DNA of 64,000 nucleotides from Pseudomonadota bacterium (GTDB taxonomy: Bacteria > Pseudomonadota > Alphaproteobacteria > Caulobacterales > Caulobacteraceae): NCBI GenBank assembly GCA_020161365.1, contig JAIUNU010000018.1, positions 1-64,000 of the forward strand, read 5' to 3'. The position numbers were made by a program, and so were the translations under genes. Of the stretch, positions 51,578 through 59,870 are shown one piece after another. A model generated the notes under the pieces. It saw nothing but the letters and a program-made list of their open reading frames with translations. It had not been told where the DNA came from and did not search any database. Every line of letters begins with the position of its first letter. The first letter of the stretch is position 1.

Positions 51578-52822
51578 TCATGCCAGTGCGCCCCGCAGCG
51601 GCATGACATTAGCCCCAGCCGCACCACCGCCCGCGCAGTAGTTGGCCCAATCGTCCATGAGCCGCCGCCTCTTTTCGAAGAGGTCGCCGCGCCGGTAAGC
51701 CGCTTCGGACTTGTTGCCGATGACGTGCGCCAGCGCCATTTCGCAGACTTCATGGGCGTAACCGGTGCGCTCCGCCGCCCAATCGCGAAAGGCGGACCGG
51801 AAACCGTGAACGGTGCAATCTTGCTTCATACGGCGCATGAGCATGGTCATCGCCATGCTGGACAGCTTGCCGCCCCGAACCGCCGGGAAAAGGCTCGCCT
51901 TACTTAGCGGCTTGACCTTCTCCAGTATCTCGACGGCGCGCAGCGACAAGGGAACGCGGTGTTCCTTGCCCGCCTTCATGCGCGAGCCCGGGATAGTCCA
52001 GACCGCCTTTTCAAGATCAACCTCCGCCCATGTGGCCCCCAGCACTTCGCTAGTGCGCGTCGCAGTCAGGATCACAAATTCCAGAGCCAGCGCCGCTATA
52101 GCTTCCCGGCCCCGCAGATCAGCCAGGAAGGCCGGAAGTGCGTCATAGGGCATGGCGGTATGGTGGCCTCGGGTCAGCCTTGCGCGCGGCGGCAGAATTT
52201 GCGCGATGTGGCCACGCCAGCGAGCGGGGTTCTCGCCCTCGCGGTAGCCCCGGGCCTTGGCCGCGTCTAGGACGGTCTCGATGCGCCCCCGGATGCGGCT
52301 GGCGGTCTCTGGCTTGTCCTGCCAGATCGGCTCCAGGATTTGCAGCACGTGGCCCGTGCCGATTGACCCCACAGGCAATTCGCCCATGACCGGATAGACG
52401 TAGGTCGCAAGCGTGTTGCGCCATTGCTGGCGGTGCTTGTCGTTGCGCCAGCTTGCCTCATTTGCCGCGATATAGGCCTCAGCAACTGCTTTGAACGTCA
52501 CCCCGGCCACCTTAGCCGCCTGAGCCGCCGCAAGGGCCTCTGAGGCCTCTCTCTGGCGTTCCTCCAGCGGATCAATGCCTCGATTGACCTTGAGGCGAAG
52601 CGTGTCCCGGGCGGTGCGGGCTTGGGCCAAGGAAAGCCCGCCCGGGCCAGCCGCGCCAAGGCCAATGTCCCGCGCCTTGCCTCTGAGCATGAAGCGATAG
52701 ACCCAAGACCGCGCGCCGGTGTCTTTGACCAGCAGGTAGAGCCCGCCTCCGTCCGCGTGGCGCCCTGGTTTGGCGCTTTTCACCGCAAGGGGCGTGAGCG
52801 CATTGCTGAGCTTGCGTGGCAT
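51578..52822 (-). CDS. int: P4-type tyrosine recombinase (integrase)
   Basis: The 414-residue integrase starts with the DUF4102 arm-binding domain (MPRKLSNALTPLAVKSAKPGRHADGGG, residues 1-90). A SAM-like core-binding domain (about 110-200) and the catalytic domain follow. Catalytic residues read RTSEVLGA (Arg), HGFRSAFRDW (His-x-x-Arg), H at AHVIGN and Tyr in AYRRGDLFEKRR. It is expected to use the tRNA-Ser 3' end as target. It reads away from attR, and its start is 166 bp from it. Confidence 0.93.
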   Translation of the reverse strand: MPRKLSNALTPLAVKSAKPGRHADGGGLYLLVKDTGARSWVYRFMLRGKARDIGLGAAGPGGLSLAQARTARDTLRLKVNRGIDPLEERQREASEALAAAQAAKVAGVTFKAVAEAYIAANEASWRNDKHRQQWRNTLATYVYPVMGELPVGSIGTGHVLQILEPIWQDKPETASRIRGRIETVLDAAKARGYREGENPARWRGHIAQILPPRARLTRGHHTAMPYDALPAFLADLRGREAIAALALEFVILTATRTSEVLGATWAEVDLEKAVWTIPGSRMKAGKEHRVPLSLRAVEILEKVKPLSKASLFPAVRGGKLSSMAMTMLMRRMKQDCTVHGFRSAFRDWAAERTGYAHEVCEMALAHVIGNKSEAAYRRGDLFEKRRRLMDDWANYCAGGGAAGANVMPLRGALA

Positions 52823-52894
52823 GGCGGAGCGATCCCGTTCCCTAAAAGGCTCCCCGATAGTAGCGCGGTTTTAGGGGAACGCAACGGGACTGGC

Positions 52895-52976
52895 TTGGAC
52901 GGGTATCCGGATGAAGTTTGCAGAAAGCGCAGATTTAGAACGAGAAATGCGGGAAATTTGGGACGGCGTTGGACGG
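52895..52976. repeat. Candidate integrase arm-type sites near attR
   Basis: TTGGACGG occurs at 52895-52902 and 52969-52976, and a near copy TTGGGACGG at 52958-52966. Clustered short direct repeats beside att are typical of integrase arm sites, but no binding data support this. Confidence 0.4.
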
Positions 52977-52988
52977 TAGTTTGGCGGA

Positions 52989-53003
52989 CTCCGTCTCCGC
53001 CAT
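52989..53003 (+). repeat. attR: second copy of the 15-bp repeat
   Basis: CTCCGTCTCCGCCAT repeats the tRNA-Ser 3' end (47961-47975). Chromosomal sequence resumes after it. Confidence 0.85.
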
Positions 53004-53038
53004 TTCATTCAACAAGCTAAGAATGCCTCAGGGTCGTG

Positions 53039-54226
53039 CTAGGCCGCTTGAGGTCCGTGCTTTTTGGCGAGCCGTGCGAAGTGCTCGGCGACCGTTTGCG
53101 CGAGCCAGTTGACCGGGTTCTCGCCCGGCCGATTGCGGCTGGACATCCATACGGCGAGGCAGGCGGTAGCGAACAGGCCGGCCGGGACACCGACGGTCAG
53201 CAGCGCGGGGAAGCCCGTGGCCGTGCTCAGGGCCTGACCCATAACCAGCGATGTTTCGAACAGGAACAACAGCACGCCGCCGATCACCATGGCCGAGCCC
53301 GCCCCGGCTCGCTTGGCGCTCAAGGCGAAGGGCACGGCCATCAGCGGCAGCAGCGGTAGAATCAGCGCGCGGGACGAGCGTGTGAACAGTTCGGCGAGCA
53401 ACGCCTGGCGGGGCAGGGCGGGCGTGGCCTTGCCAAAGCCCTGCTTAGCCAATTCCAGCAGGGTGAGTTCGCTGACATTGTCGCCGCGTATCCGCAGGGA
53501 CTTGGCCTGGGCGACCGGCAGGTCGAACCGGAACCGGGTGAAATCGGCGACATAGACTTCGCCGAGGGGTGTCGTGCTGACCTGGCGGCCGTCGCGAAGC
53601 ACCAGAGTGGCCTTGGTTTCGCCAGGGGCTTTCAGGACCTCGGCCGTGGCGGCGGTCAGAACATCCTCGCGGCCGTCTGGCCCGAGTTCCCGGATGAAGA
53701 TCCGCTGCAGATGACGGCCGCTGGCGTCGGCGGTGTCGGCGGTCAGCAGGATGTCCTTGCCGGCCGACAACAGCGCCTTGGGCCGCACGTCGCCGTTCCA
53801 GCCTGCATTCGCCACCGCGTGGAGCACCGCGTGATAGGCGTAGCGGCTGTAGGGCTGGATGAAGCCGAAGAGCACGATGCTGAAGACCATCAGCGCCGCG
53901 CCAAGCGCCACGAACGGCGCGGCGAAGCGGTCCAGCGATATGCCGCTGGCCAGGATCGCGTCGATCTCCGAGCTCTTGTTCAGACCGTTGACCACGACGA
54001 ACAGGCCGATGAAGAAGCCGCCGGGCAGGGTGAGACCCACATAATGCGGCACCAGGTTCACCAGGAGCTCCATCAGGAACCTGAAGCCCTCTGTGGTCTG
54101 GGATAGCACCTGGAACGACCGCATCAGCCGCTCCATCAGGAACATCACCATGGTGCTGACCAAGACCGCCGACATGGGCGTCAAGGTTCGCCGCAGCAGG
54201 TAGCGGTCGATCGTGTTCGGGATCAT
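53039..54226 (-). CDS. LptF/LptG family permease
   Basis: The 395-residue product is a YjgP/YjgQ-type membrane protein: N-terminal helices (about 10-30 and 55-80), a large periplasmic beta-jellyroll region (about 120-260), then three C-terminal helices. It starts MIPNTIDRYLLRRTLTPMSA, typical of LptF. The known role is moving LPS from the inner membrane to LptA with LptB. It stands alone without a LptG partner nearby. The ATG at 54226 is 14 bp from the end of the GT gene upstream, so they are likely co-transcribed. Confidence 0.85.
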   Translation of the reverse strand: MIPNTIDRYLLRRTLTPMSAVLVSTMVMFLMERLMRSFQVLSQTTEGFRFLMELLVNLVPHYVGLTLPGGFFIGLFVVVNGLNKSSEIDAILASGISLDRFAAPFVALGAALMVFSIVLFGFIQPYSRYAYHAVLHAVANAGWNGDVRPKALLSAGKDILLTADTADASGRHLQRIFIRELGPDGREDVLTAATAEVLKAPGETKATLVLRDGRQVSTTPLGEVYVADFTRFRFDLPVAQAKSLRIRGDNVSELTLLELAKQGFGKATPALPRQALLAELFTRSSRALILPLLPLMAVPFALSAKRAGAGSAMVIGGVLLFLFETSLVMGQALSTATGFPALLTVGVPAGLFATACLAVWMSSRNRPGENPVNWLAQTVAEHFARLAKKHGPQAA

Positions 54227-54239
54227 CGGGCGGCGAGGC

Positions 54240-55505
54240 TCAAAGAACGGGCAGGCCGTTGGGCTGAGGCTCGACATAACCACCGGGTCTGGACCGCGCG
54301 GGGCTCGGGACCCGCCAGGTCGGTGTGCGCGCGGCGTGTCGGTCCAGAGCCTCGGCATAGACCTCGAACACCTCGTCGAGGATGTTTGTCCAGCGGTAGG
54401 CCGCGCTCCGGTCCAGCGCCTCGGCCGCCAGACGCCGCCGCTCACGCGCGTCGACCAGCAGCGTCGCCAGCGCTTCGGCAAAGGATGTCCGCTGGTCGTG
54501 CGCGCAGAGCAGGGCGTCCTTCCCGTGATGCAACAAGGCGCGGGTGTTGGGCGCGTCAGCGCACACCATGGCTAGGCCGCAGGCCATCGCCTCGAGATTG
54601 ACGTTTCCGAACGTCTCGGTGGTGCTGGGATTGAAGAAGATGTCGCCACTGGCCAAGGCGCTCGCCAGGGTTTCGCCCGACAGGAAGCCCGTAAACACCG
54701 CGTCCGGCAGGCGGGTCTCGAACCAGGCCCTGGCCGGACCGTCCCCGATCACCAGCACCTGGGGTCCGAGGCCGGCCGCCCTCAGTCGCCCGATCGTGTC
54801 CGCGAAGGCCTCCAGGCCTTTCTCCATCACGATCCGGCCCAAGAACACGATCACGGGACGATCCGGGGCGAAGCCTTGCGCAAGGCGCCAGGACGAATCG
54901 CGTCGGCCTGGATGGAACAGCGTGGGGTCCACCCCGCGCGCCCAGGTGCGCACGCGGGTGGAGGGGGCGTTTGCCCGCACCTCCTCGGCGATGGCCTCGG
55001 TCGGGGGCATGACGTAGTCGCACGCGCCGTAGAACTTCCAGAGCTGGCGGCGGGCGAGCGGGCGCAGAGCGCCCAGCCCATAGTAGTCGAGATAGGTGTC
55101 GAACAGCGTGTGAAGGCTGGCGACCACCGGCACGTTCAACTGGCGACCGAACTTCAGCGCGGCCGAGCCCAGCAGGTCCGGCGCGGACAGGTGGATCAGG
55201 TCGGGGGCGAAAGCCTCAATATCCCGCCGGATGTGTGCGGGAAGGCCAAGCGCCACGCGGTAGTCGCTGCGAAACGGGACCTTGACCGACGGCACCGAGA
55301 CGAGATCGCCGACGGGTGCAAACGCCGGCGTCGGAGAGGTCGGCGAATAGACCCGCACCTTGGCGCCCCTGGTGCTCTGCAAGTGGTCGACGAGTCGGTT
55401 CAGGGATTTGTTGGCGCCATCTAAGGTGTAGTTGTAGTTGCCGGAGAACAAAGCGATCCGCATCGACCGCGTTTCGCTCGCGCCCATGAGTCTCTGGCTT
55501 TCCAT
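54240..55505 (-). CDS. GT4 family glycosyltransferase
   Basis: The 421-residue GT-B enzyme has FSGNYNYTLDGANKSLNRLV near the start, PVIVFLGRIVMEKGLEAF near 230, and the donor-binding STTETFGNVNLEAMACGLAMV near 300-320 (E-x7-E). It probably uses a nucleotide sugar to glycosylate a lipid or polysaccharide. The ATG at 55505 has AAGGGG upstream and is preferred to an upstream in-frame ATG. It is divergent from a second GT4 gene with about 190 bp between. Confidence 0.85.
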   Translation of the reverse strand: MESQRLMGASETRSMRIALFSGNYNYTLDGANKSLNRLVDHLQSTRGAKVRVYSPTSPTPAFAPVGDLVSVPSVKVPFRSDYRVALGLPAHIRRDIEAFAPDLIHLSAPDLLGSAALKFGRQLNVPVVASLHTLFDTYLDYYGLGALRPLARRQLWKFYGACDYVMPPTEAIAEEVRANAPSTRVRTWARGVDPTLFHPGRRDSSWRLAQGFAPDRPVIVFLGRIVMEKGLEAFADTIGRLRAAGLGPQVLVIGDGPARAWFETRLPDAVFTGFLSGETLASALASGDIFFNPSTTETFGNVNLEAMACGLAMVCADAPNTRALLHHGKDALLCAHDQRTSFAEALATLLVDARERRRLAAEALDRSAAYRWTNILDEVFEVYAEALDRHAARTPTWRVPSPARSRPGGYVEPQPNGLPVL

Positions 55506-55698
55506 GCTCGCCCCTTCGCGTGTCGACTTGGTTTTGGACCAAGACGACACGCTCGCCCCTTCACCACACGAATTGTGATTACCGGATGAGGCGTACACCG
55601 GCTCATGTCGTGTTTTTGTGAAGGTGGGCCCGCCAATCCGTCACACAGTTGTCTTAGCGGTGCTCTGAGGACGCATTTTGGGGAAGTTTCGAGACGCC

Positions 55699-56865
55699 AT
55701 GCGGTTAGTGGATGTCGCCGAGTTCTATTCACCGACCGGCGGCGGCGTGCGAACCTATATCGACCGCAAACTGCAGGCGGCCGAGCAGCTGGGTCACGAG
55801 TTGTTCGTGATCGCGCCGGGACCGCGCGACAGCTTCGAACAGCGCGGCGCGGGGGGCGTGATTCAGGTCCGCAGTCCCAGGCTTCCGTTCGACGCCAACT
55901 ATCACATGTTCTGGAACGCGGCGCCGGTTCACGCTTGGCTGGATCGACTGGCGCCGGATTTGGTCGAGGCCTCCTCGCCTTGGCGAGGCGCGTGGATCGT
56001 CGCCCGCTGGTCCGGCTCCGCGCCGCGCGCGATGTTCGTGCATTCCGATCCGGTGGCCTCGTATCCGCAGCGCTGGCTCGCGCCCGTCGTCGGTCCGGAA
56101 CAGGTCGACAGCCTGTTCTGGTGGTTCTGGCGGTACCTCCGCCAACTGACCGCGCACTTCGGGTCCGTGGTGGCGGGGGGAGCCTGGTTGGCCGACCGGC
56201 TGATGGGGCAGGGCGTCGAGGCCGTCACGAGCATTCCGCTGGGCATCGATCGTACGGCCTTCTCGCCGACGCTCCGCGACGAAGCCCTGAGGTCGCGCCT
56301 CCTGGGCGCCTGCGCTTGCCCCTCCGACGCCCGACTGGTGCTCGGCGTCGGCCGGTTTCACCCCGAAAAGCGCTGGCCCATGGTCATGGAGGCGGTCACG
56401 CGCGCCAGGGCCGGGACACCGCTGGGTCTCGTCTTGATCGGCGACGGCGTCGACCGCGCGCGCGTGCTTCGCGCCGCGGCCGGTAAGCCTCACGTCCAGA
56501 TCCTGCCGCCGATCCACGATCGGCCGCGCCTGGCGGCGCATCTGGCCAGCGCCGACGTGTTGATGCACGGCTGCGAGTCGGAGACCTTCGGACTGATCCC
56601 GGCTGAGGCCATGGCCAGCGGCCTGCCTGTCGTGGGGCCTGATCGGGGCGGCTTCGCGCATCTGGCGCGTCCGGAGACATCGGAAGTCTACCAGTCGGGC
56701 GACACCGCTGCGGCGACAGCGGCGCTCGAGCGGCTTCTCGCGCGCGATCCGCAAACCCTGAGAGCCGCTGCGCTCCAGGCGGCGGCGGGCGTGCGACGCG
56801 ATATCGACCACTTCACGGAGCTCTTCGACCACTACGCGTCTATCGTTCATAGGTCGCGGGCATGA
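55699..56865 (+). CDS. GT4 family glycosyltransferase
   Basis: The 388-residue product starts MRLVDVAEFYSPTGGGVRTYIDRK, a common start of GT4 enzymes with the Gly-rich nucleotide loop. It continues LVLGVGRFHPEKRW near 215-228 and HGCESETFGLIPAEAMASG near 300 (E-x7-E). The ATG at 55699 is used; a TTG at 55678 is possible. It is coupled to the next gene (ATGA). With the divergent gene it forms a pair that recurs in alphaproteobacteria, by memory. Confidence 0.85.
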   Translation: MRLVDVAEFYSPTGGGVRTYIDRKLQAAEQLGHELFVIAPGPRDSFEQRGAGGVIQVRSPRLPFDANYHMFWNAAPVHAWLDRLAPDLVEASSPWRGAWIVARWSGSAPRAMFVHSDPVASYPQRWLAPVVGPEQVDSLFWWFWRYLRQLTAHFGSVVAGGAWLADRLMGQGVEAVTSIPLGIDRTAFSPTLRDEALRSRLLGACACPSDARLVLGVGRFHPEKRWPMVMEAVTRARAGTPLGLVLIGDGVDRARVLRAAAGKPHVQILPPIHDRPRLAAHLASADVLMHGCESETFGLIPAEAMASGLPVVGPDRGGFAHLARPETSEVYQSGDTAAATAALERLLARDPQTLRAAALQAAAGVRRDIDHFTELFDHYASIVHRSRA

Positions 56866-57809
56866 GCGGCCCATCAGACGCCAATGCGGGGGATCAAGCC
56901 ACTCAACCGGCGCCGGGCGCGACCACCTCGCGGGTATGGGTGTGGCTTGGCGGTCTGCTGTCTGTCGGCATGGTGGCGGCGATCGTTCTGCAGCTGGGCG
57001 GCGCCACGTCGGAGGTGCTGGACACCATCGGCCGTCTGCCGCTGCTGGTCTGGCCGGCGCTTGTGTTGCTGTACCTCGTCCAGCCTCTGTTCGACTTCGT
57101 GATCTTCCGTCGACTGTGGAACATGCCGCCGGCGGGCATAGAGGCCTTGCTCCGCAAGAACATCATCAACGAGGTGGTGCTGGGCTACAGCGGCGAGGCC
57201 TATCTCTATGTCTGGGCGCGCCGAGCGACGAGCGTGGTCGCCGAGCCCTTCGCGGCCATCAAGGACGCGAACATCGTCTCGGCCCTGTTGGGCAACCTGT
57301 TGACCTTGGTGCTGGCGGCGGTCAGCGCGACGCAGCTTCGCGACCTGGACTTCGCCCGCCAATTGGGGCCGGCGCTGTGGTCGGGTGTCATTCCCCTGGC
57401 CATCTCCCTCATCGTCCTGCTCTTCGGTCGGCGCGTGTTTTCGCTCGGTCTCGGCCAGCTGATTTATGTGGGCGTGGCCAGTTGCGTGCGGCTGGCGGTC
57501 TGGACCGGACTGACCGTCCTGGTCTGGCGCCTGGCGATGCCGGAGGTCCAGCCCGGCCTTTGGATCGTGCTACTGGCGATCCGCTACCTGATCTCACGCA
57601 TCCCTCTGATTTCGAACAAGGATCTGGTGTTCGGAAATCTGATGCTGTTGTTGCTGGGCGCGCACTCGACGGTGGCGACCTTGCTGGCGGCTTTGGCCTT
57701 GGTGACGCTGATCATGCACCTGGTCGTCACGGTCGGGCTGGGCGCGCTCGACCTGGCGCGGCGGCTCCGGCGCGCTTCGGCCCGGTCAAGGGCGGAGGAG
57801 GGGCCATGA
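56862..57809 (+). CDS. Flippase-like/LPG-synthase transmembrane domain protein
   Basis: The 315-residue integral membrane protein has about 8 spans (from residue 26 on) and resembles the lysylphosphatidylglycerol-synthase transmembrane / UPF0104 family often found beside glycosyltransferases. It may flip or handle a glycolipid; substrate unknown. It is coupled to genes before and after (ATGA at each side). Confidence 0.7.
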   Translation: MSGPSDANAGDQATQPAPGATTSRVWVWLGGLLSVGMVAAIVLQLGGATSEVLDTIGRLPLLVWPALVLLYLVQPLFDFVIFRRLWNMPPAGIEALLRKNIINEVVLGYSGEAYLYVWARRATSVVAEPFAAIKDANIVSALLGNLLTLVLAAVSATQLRDLDFARQLGPALWSGVIPLAISLIVLLFGRRVFSLGLGQLIYVGVASCVRLAVWTGLTVLVWRLAMPEVQPGLWIVLLAIRYLISRIPLISNKDLVFGNLMLLLLGAHSTVATLLAALALVTLIMHLVVTVGLGALDLARRLRRASARSRAEEGP

Positions 57810-58708
57810 CCGATTGGCGAGCGAGGATCCCTGGACGGGACATCTGGCGCGTGGGCCTGGTCCAGGCGCCGATCGCCGAGATCGCCCGGCTTGGCTTTTC
57901 CACCGCGCCGCCGGTCCGCTGGCTGGCCGAGGAGCCACGGCTGAAGTTCGTGGCCGACCCGTTCGGCCTCTGGCGAGACGGGCGCCTGTATTTGTTCGTC
58001 GAGGCCTACGACTACCGCACCCGCCATGGGGTCATCGAGGTGATCGAACTTGATGGGGCGTTCTCGGCCGTTCGGCGCGCGGTGGTGCTGCGCGAGCCTT
58101 GGCATCTGTCCTATCCGCAGGTCTTCGAGGCCGACGGCCAAGTCTGGATGCTGCCCGAGGCTCACCGATCGGGCGCGCTGACGCTTTATCGCGCGGCCGC
58201 GTTTCCTGACGTCTGGGAACCGGTGGCGCGTCTGACGCTGGACACGCCGGCGATCGACGCCACCCCGTTCCGCCACGGCGGGCTCTGGTGGCTGGCCTAT
58301 TCCCCCACCGGACCGCAGCGCTGGAAGCAGGGCCGTCTTCACCTGGCCTTTGCGGAGCGTCTGAGCGGTCCGTGGCGACTGCACCCCGGCAATCCGGTCC
58401 GCAACAATCTGGCGTCCAGTCGTCCCGGCGGCACGGTCTGGATGGAAGACTCAACGCCCGTCTTGCCGGTGCAGGACTGTACGCTGACCTACGGCGGCGC
58501 TATCCGGCAATTGAAGTTTCTTCGGCTGGATCCCGAACGGTTCGAGGCCGAGGCCAGCGCGCCGCTCGCCCCGCCCTCCGACGCGGGCCGATATGCCATG
58601 GGCCTGCACACCCTGTCGGCGGCCGGTCCGGTCACGTTGTTCGACGTTAAGCGCATCGACCGCTCGCTTTGGGCGTCGCGGCAAAAGGCGACATCTTGCG
58701 CGTCCTGA
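57806..58708 (+). CDS. Beta-propeller protein of the GIPC-transferase N-terminal type
   Basis: The 300-residue product has repeated blades around KFVADPFGLWRDGRLYLFVEAYDYRTRHGVIEV and LSYPQVFEADGQVWMLPE. This is the pattern of the five-bladed propeller seen at the N-terminus of glucosamine inositolphosphorylceramide transferase-like proteins and GH43-like folds. No catalytic residues can be assigned with certainty. The ATG at 57806 overlaps the upstream stop; the frame is open far upstream within the previous gene, out of register. Confidence 0.65.
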   Translation: MTDWRARIPGRDIWRVGLVQAPIAEIARLGFSTAPPVRWLAEEPRLKFVADPFGLWRDGRLYLFVEAYDYRTRHGVIEVIELDGAFSAVRRAVVLREPWHLSYPQVFEADGQVWMLPEAHRSGALTLYRAAAFPDVWEPVARLTLDTPAIDATPFRHGGLWWLAYSPTGPQRWKQGRLHLAFAERLSGPWRLHPGNPVRNNLASSRPGGTVWMEDSTPVLPVQDCTLTYGGAIRQLKFLRLDPERFEAEASAPLAPPSDAGRYAMGLHTLSAAGPVTLFDVKRIDRSLWASRQKATSCAS

Positions 58709-59808
58709 CCTTCCTGCACAGTTTCGAGCCGGGCGGCGTCGAGCGGATCGCTCTGCGGATGGTGCGGCAGTGGCGTGCGCAGGGCATGGATGCGCCGCTG
58801 TTCCTGGGGCGCCTGGACGGTGACATGCGCGCGGATGTCGGCGCCGGTCTTGAGATGATCTGTCCGCCGGGCGGCGGTCGCCATGTGGCCGGCATGGAGA
58901 CGCTCTGGATGATCTGCACGCTGCCCGCCGTGGTGCGGCGGGTGCGCCCCGACGTTCTGTTCTGCGCGGGCAACACCTACGCCGTCGTAGCCGTGGCCCT
59001 GAAGATCCTGCTGGGGCGCGATTGTCCGCCCATCCTGTTGAAGATCAGCAATGATCTGGACCGTCGCGACCAGCCCGGCTGGTTTCGGATGGTCTATCGA
59101 CTGTGGCTCCGCGTTCAGGGACGGCTCATTGACCACTTCGTAGGCATGGAAACGCCGATGGCCGAGGAGATCCGCGACGGCCTCGGCGTTTCGGCCGATC
59201 GGATCACGATCATTCCCGATCCCGCCTTGTCGCGGCCCTTGATCGAGCGTTTGCGGACGCGCCCCGGCGTTCCGCGCGTCGAAGGCGTCGGACGTCGCTT
59301 CGTGTGTGTCGCGCGGCTCACGCGGCAGAAGAACATCGCCCTGATGCTCCGCGCCTTCGCGCGCGGGGGCCAAGAGGGCGATACGCTGAGCGTGATCGGC
59401 GACGGGCCGGAGCGCGCTGCATTGGAGCGCCTCGCCCGGGATCTTGGCCTGGAGCTGCGGGTGCGGTTCGCGGGATATCAACCCGATCCGGTGCTCCAGT
59501 TGCCGTTGTTCGACGTATTGCTGCTCTCGTCGGACTATGAGGGCGTGCCGGCTGTGATCCTTGAGGCCCTGGCGGCCGGGTTGCCGATCGTCGCCACCGA
59601 TTGCAGCCGCAGCATGCCGAGCTTGCTGGGCCATGGCGCATTGGGCCGGCTGGTTCCCGTCGGTGACGAGCAAGCCCTGGCCGAGGCTATCGCGAGCGTT
59701 GGTGTCTCGTCGCAGGATCAGAGCCTGAGCCTGGCCCAGGCCGAACGCTTCACAATCGAGGGGGCTTGCGAGGCGTACCGACGCGCCATGGCGGGGCTCC
59801 GCGTCTAG
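58696..59808 (+). CDS. GT4 family glycosyltransferase
   Basis: The 370-residue GT-B enzyme begins RVLTFLHSFEPGGVERIALRM. It has FVCVARLTRQKNIALML near 208-224 and SSDYEGVPAVILEALAAGLPIV near 280-300 (E-x7-E). The start is taken as TTG at 58696, because the conserved sequence begins at the next codon and AAGG lies upstream; another TTG at 58669 is in frame. It overlaps the 3' end of the propeller gene by 13 bp. Confidence 0.85.
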   Translation: MRVLTFLHSFEPGGVERIALRMVRQWRAQGMDAPLFLGRLDGDMRADVGAGLEMICPPGGGRHVAGMETLWMICTLPAVVRRVRPDVLFCAGNTYAVVAVALKILLGRDCPPILLKISNDLDRRDQPGWFRMVYRLWLRVQGRLIDHFVGMETPMAEEIRDGLGVSADRITIIPDPALSRPLIERLRTRPGVPRVEGVGRRFVCVARLTRQKNIALMLRAFARGGQEGDTLSVIGDGPERAALERLARDLGLELRVRFAGYQPDPVLQLPLFDVLLLSSDYEGVPAVILEALAAGLPIVATDCSRSMPSLLGHGALGRLVPVGDEQALAEAIASVGVSSQDQSLSLAQAERFTIEGACEAYRRAMAGLRV

Positions 59809-59870
59809 CGATTTCGTGGACTCCGAGGGGCGGGAGCGTCTGATCGCAGCTCCCGCCGCCCGATCAGATC

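Larger units (their letters stand above)
47961..53003. mobile_element. tRNA-Ser-integrated genomic element (5.0 kb)
   Basis: The element is bounded by the 15-bp repeat (attL in the tRNA gene, attR at 52989-53003). It contains a tyrosine recombinase at the right end, an excisionase-like protein, a replication-like HUH protein and small conserved frames, all on the minus strand. The base composition of part of it (50.6-51.4 kb) is AT-rich relative to the chromosome. No conjugation, capsid or terminase gene is seen, so it looks like a satellite or mobilisable-type island. Confidence 0.85.

Noticed and set aside
48001..53000. Search for a CRISPR array or phage structural genes in the element
   Set aside because: No regularly spaced repeats and no capsid, portal or terminase motifs were seen.
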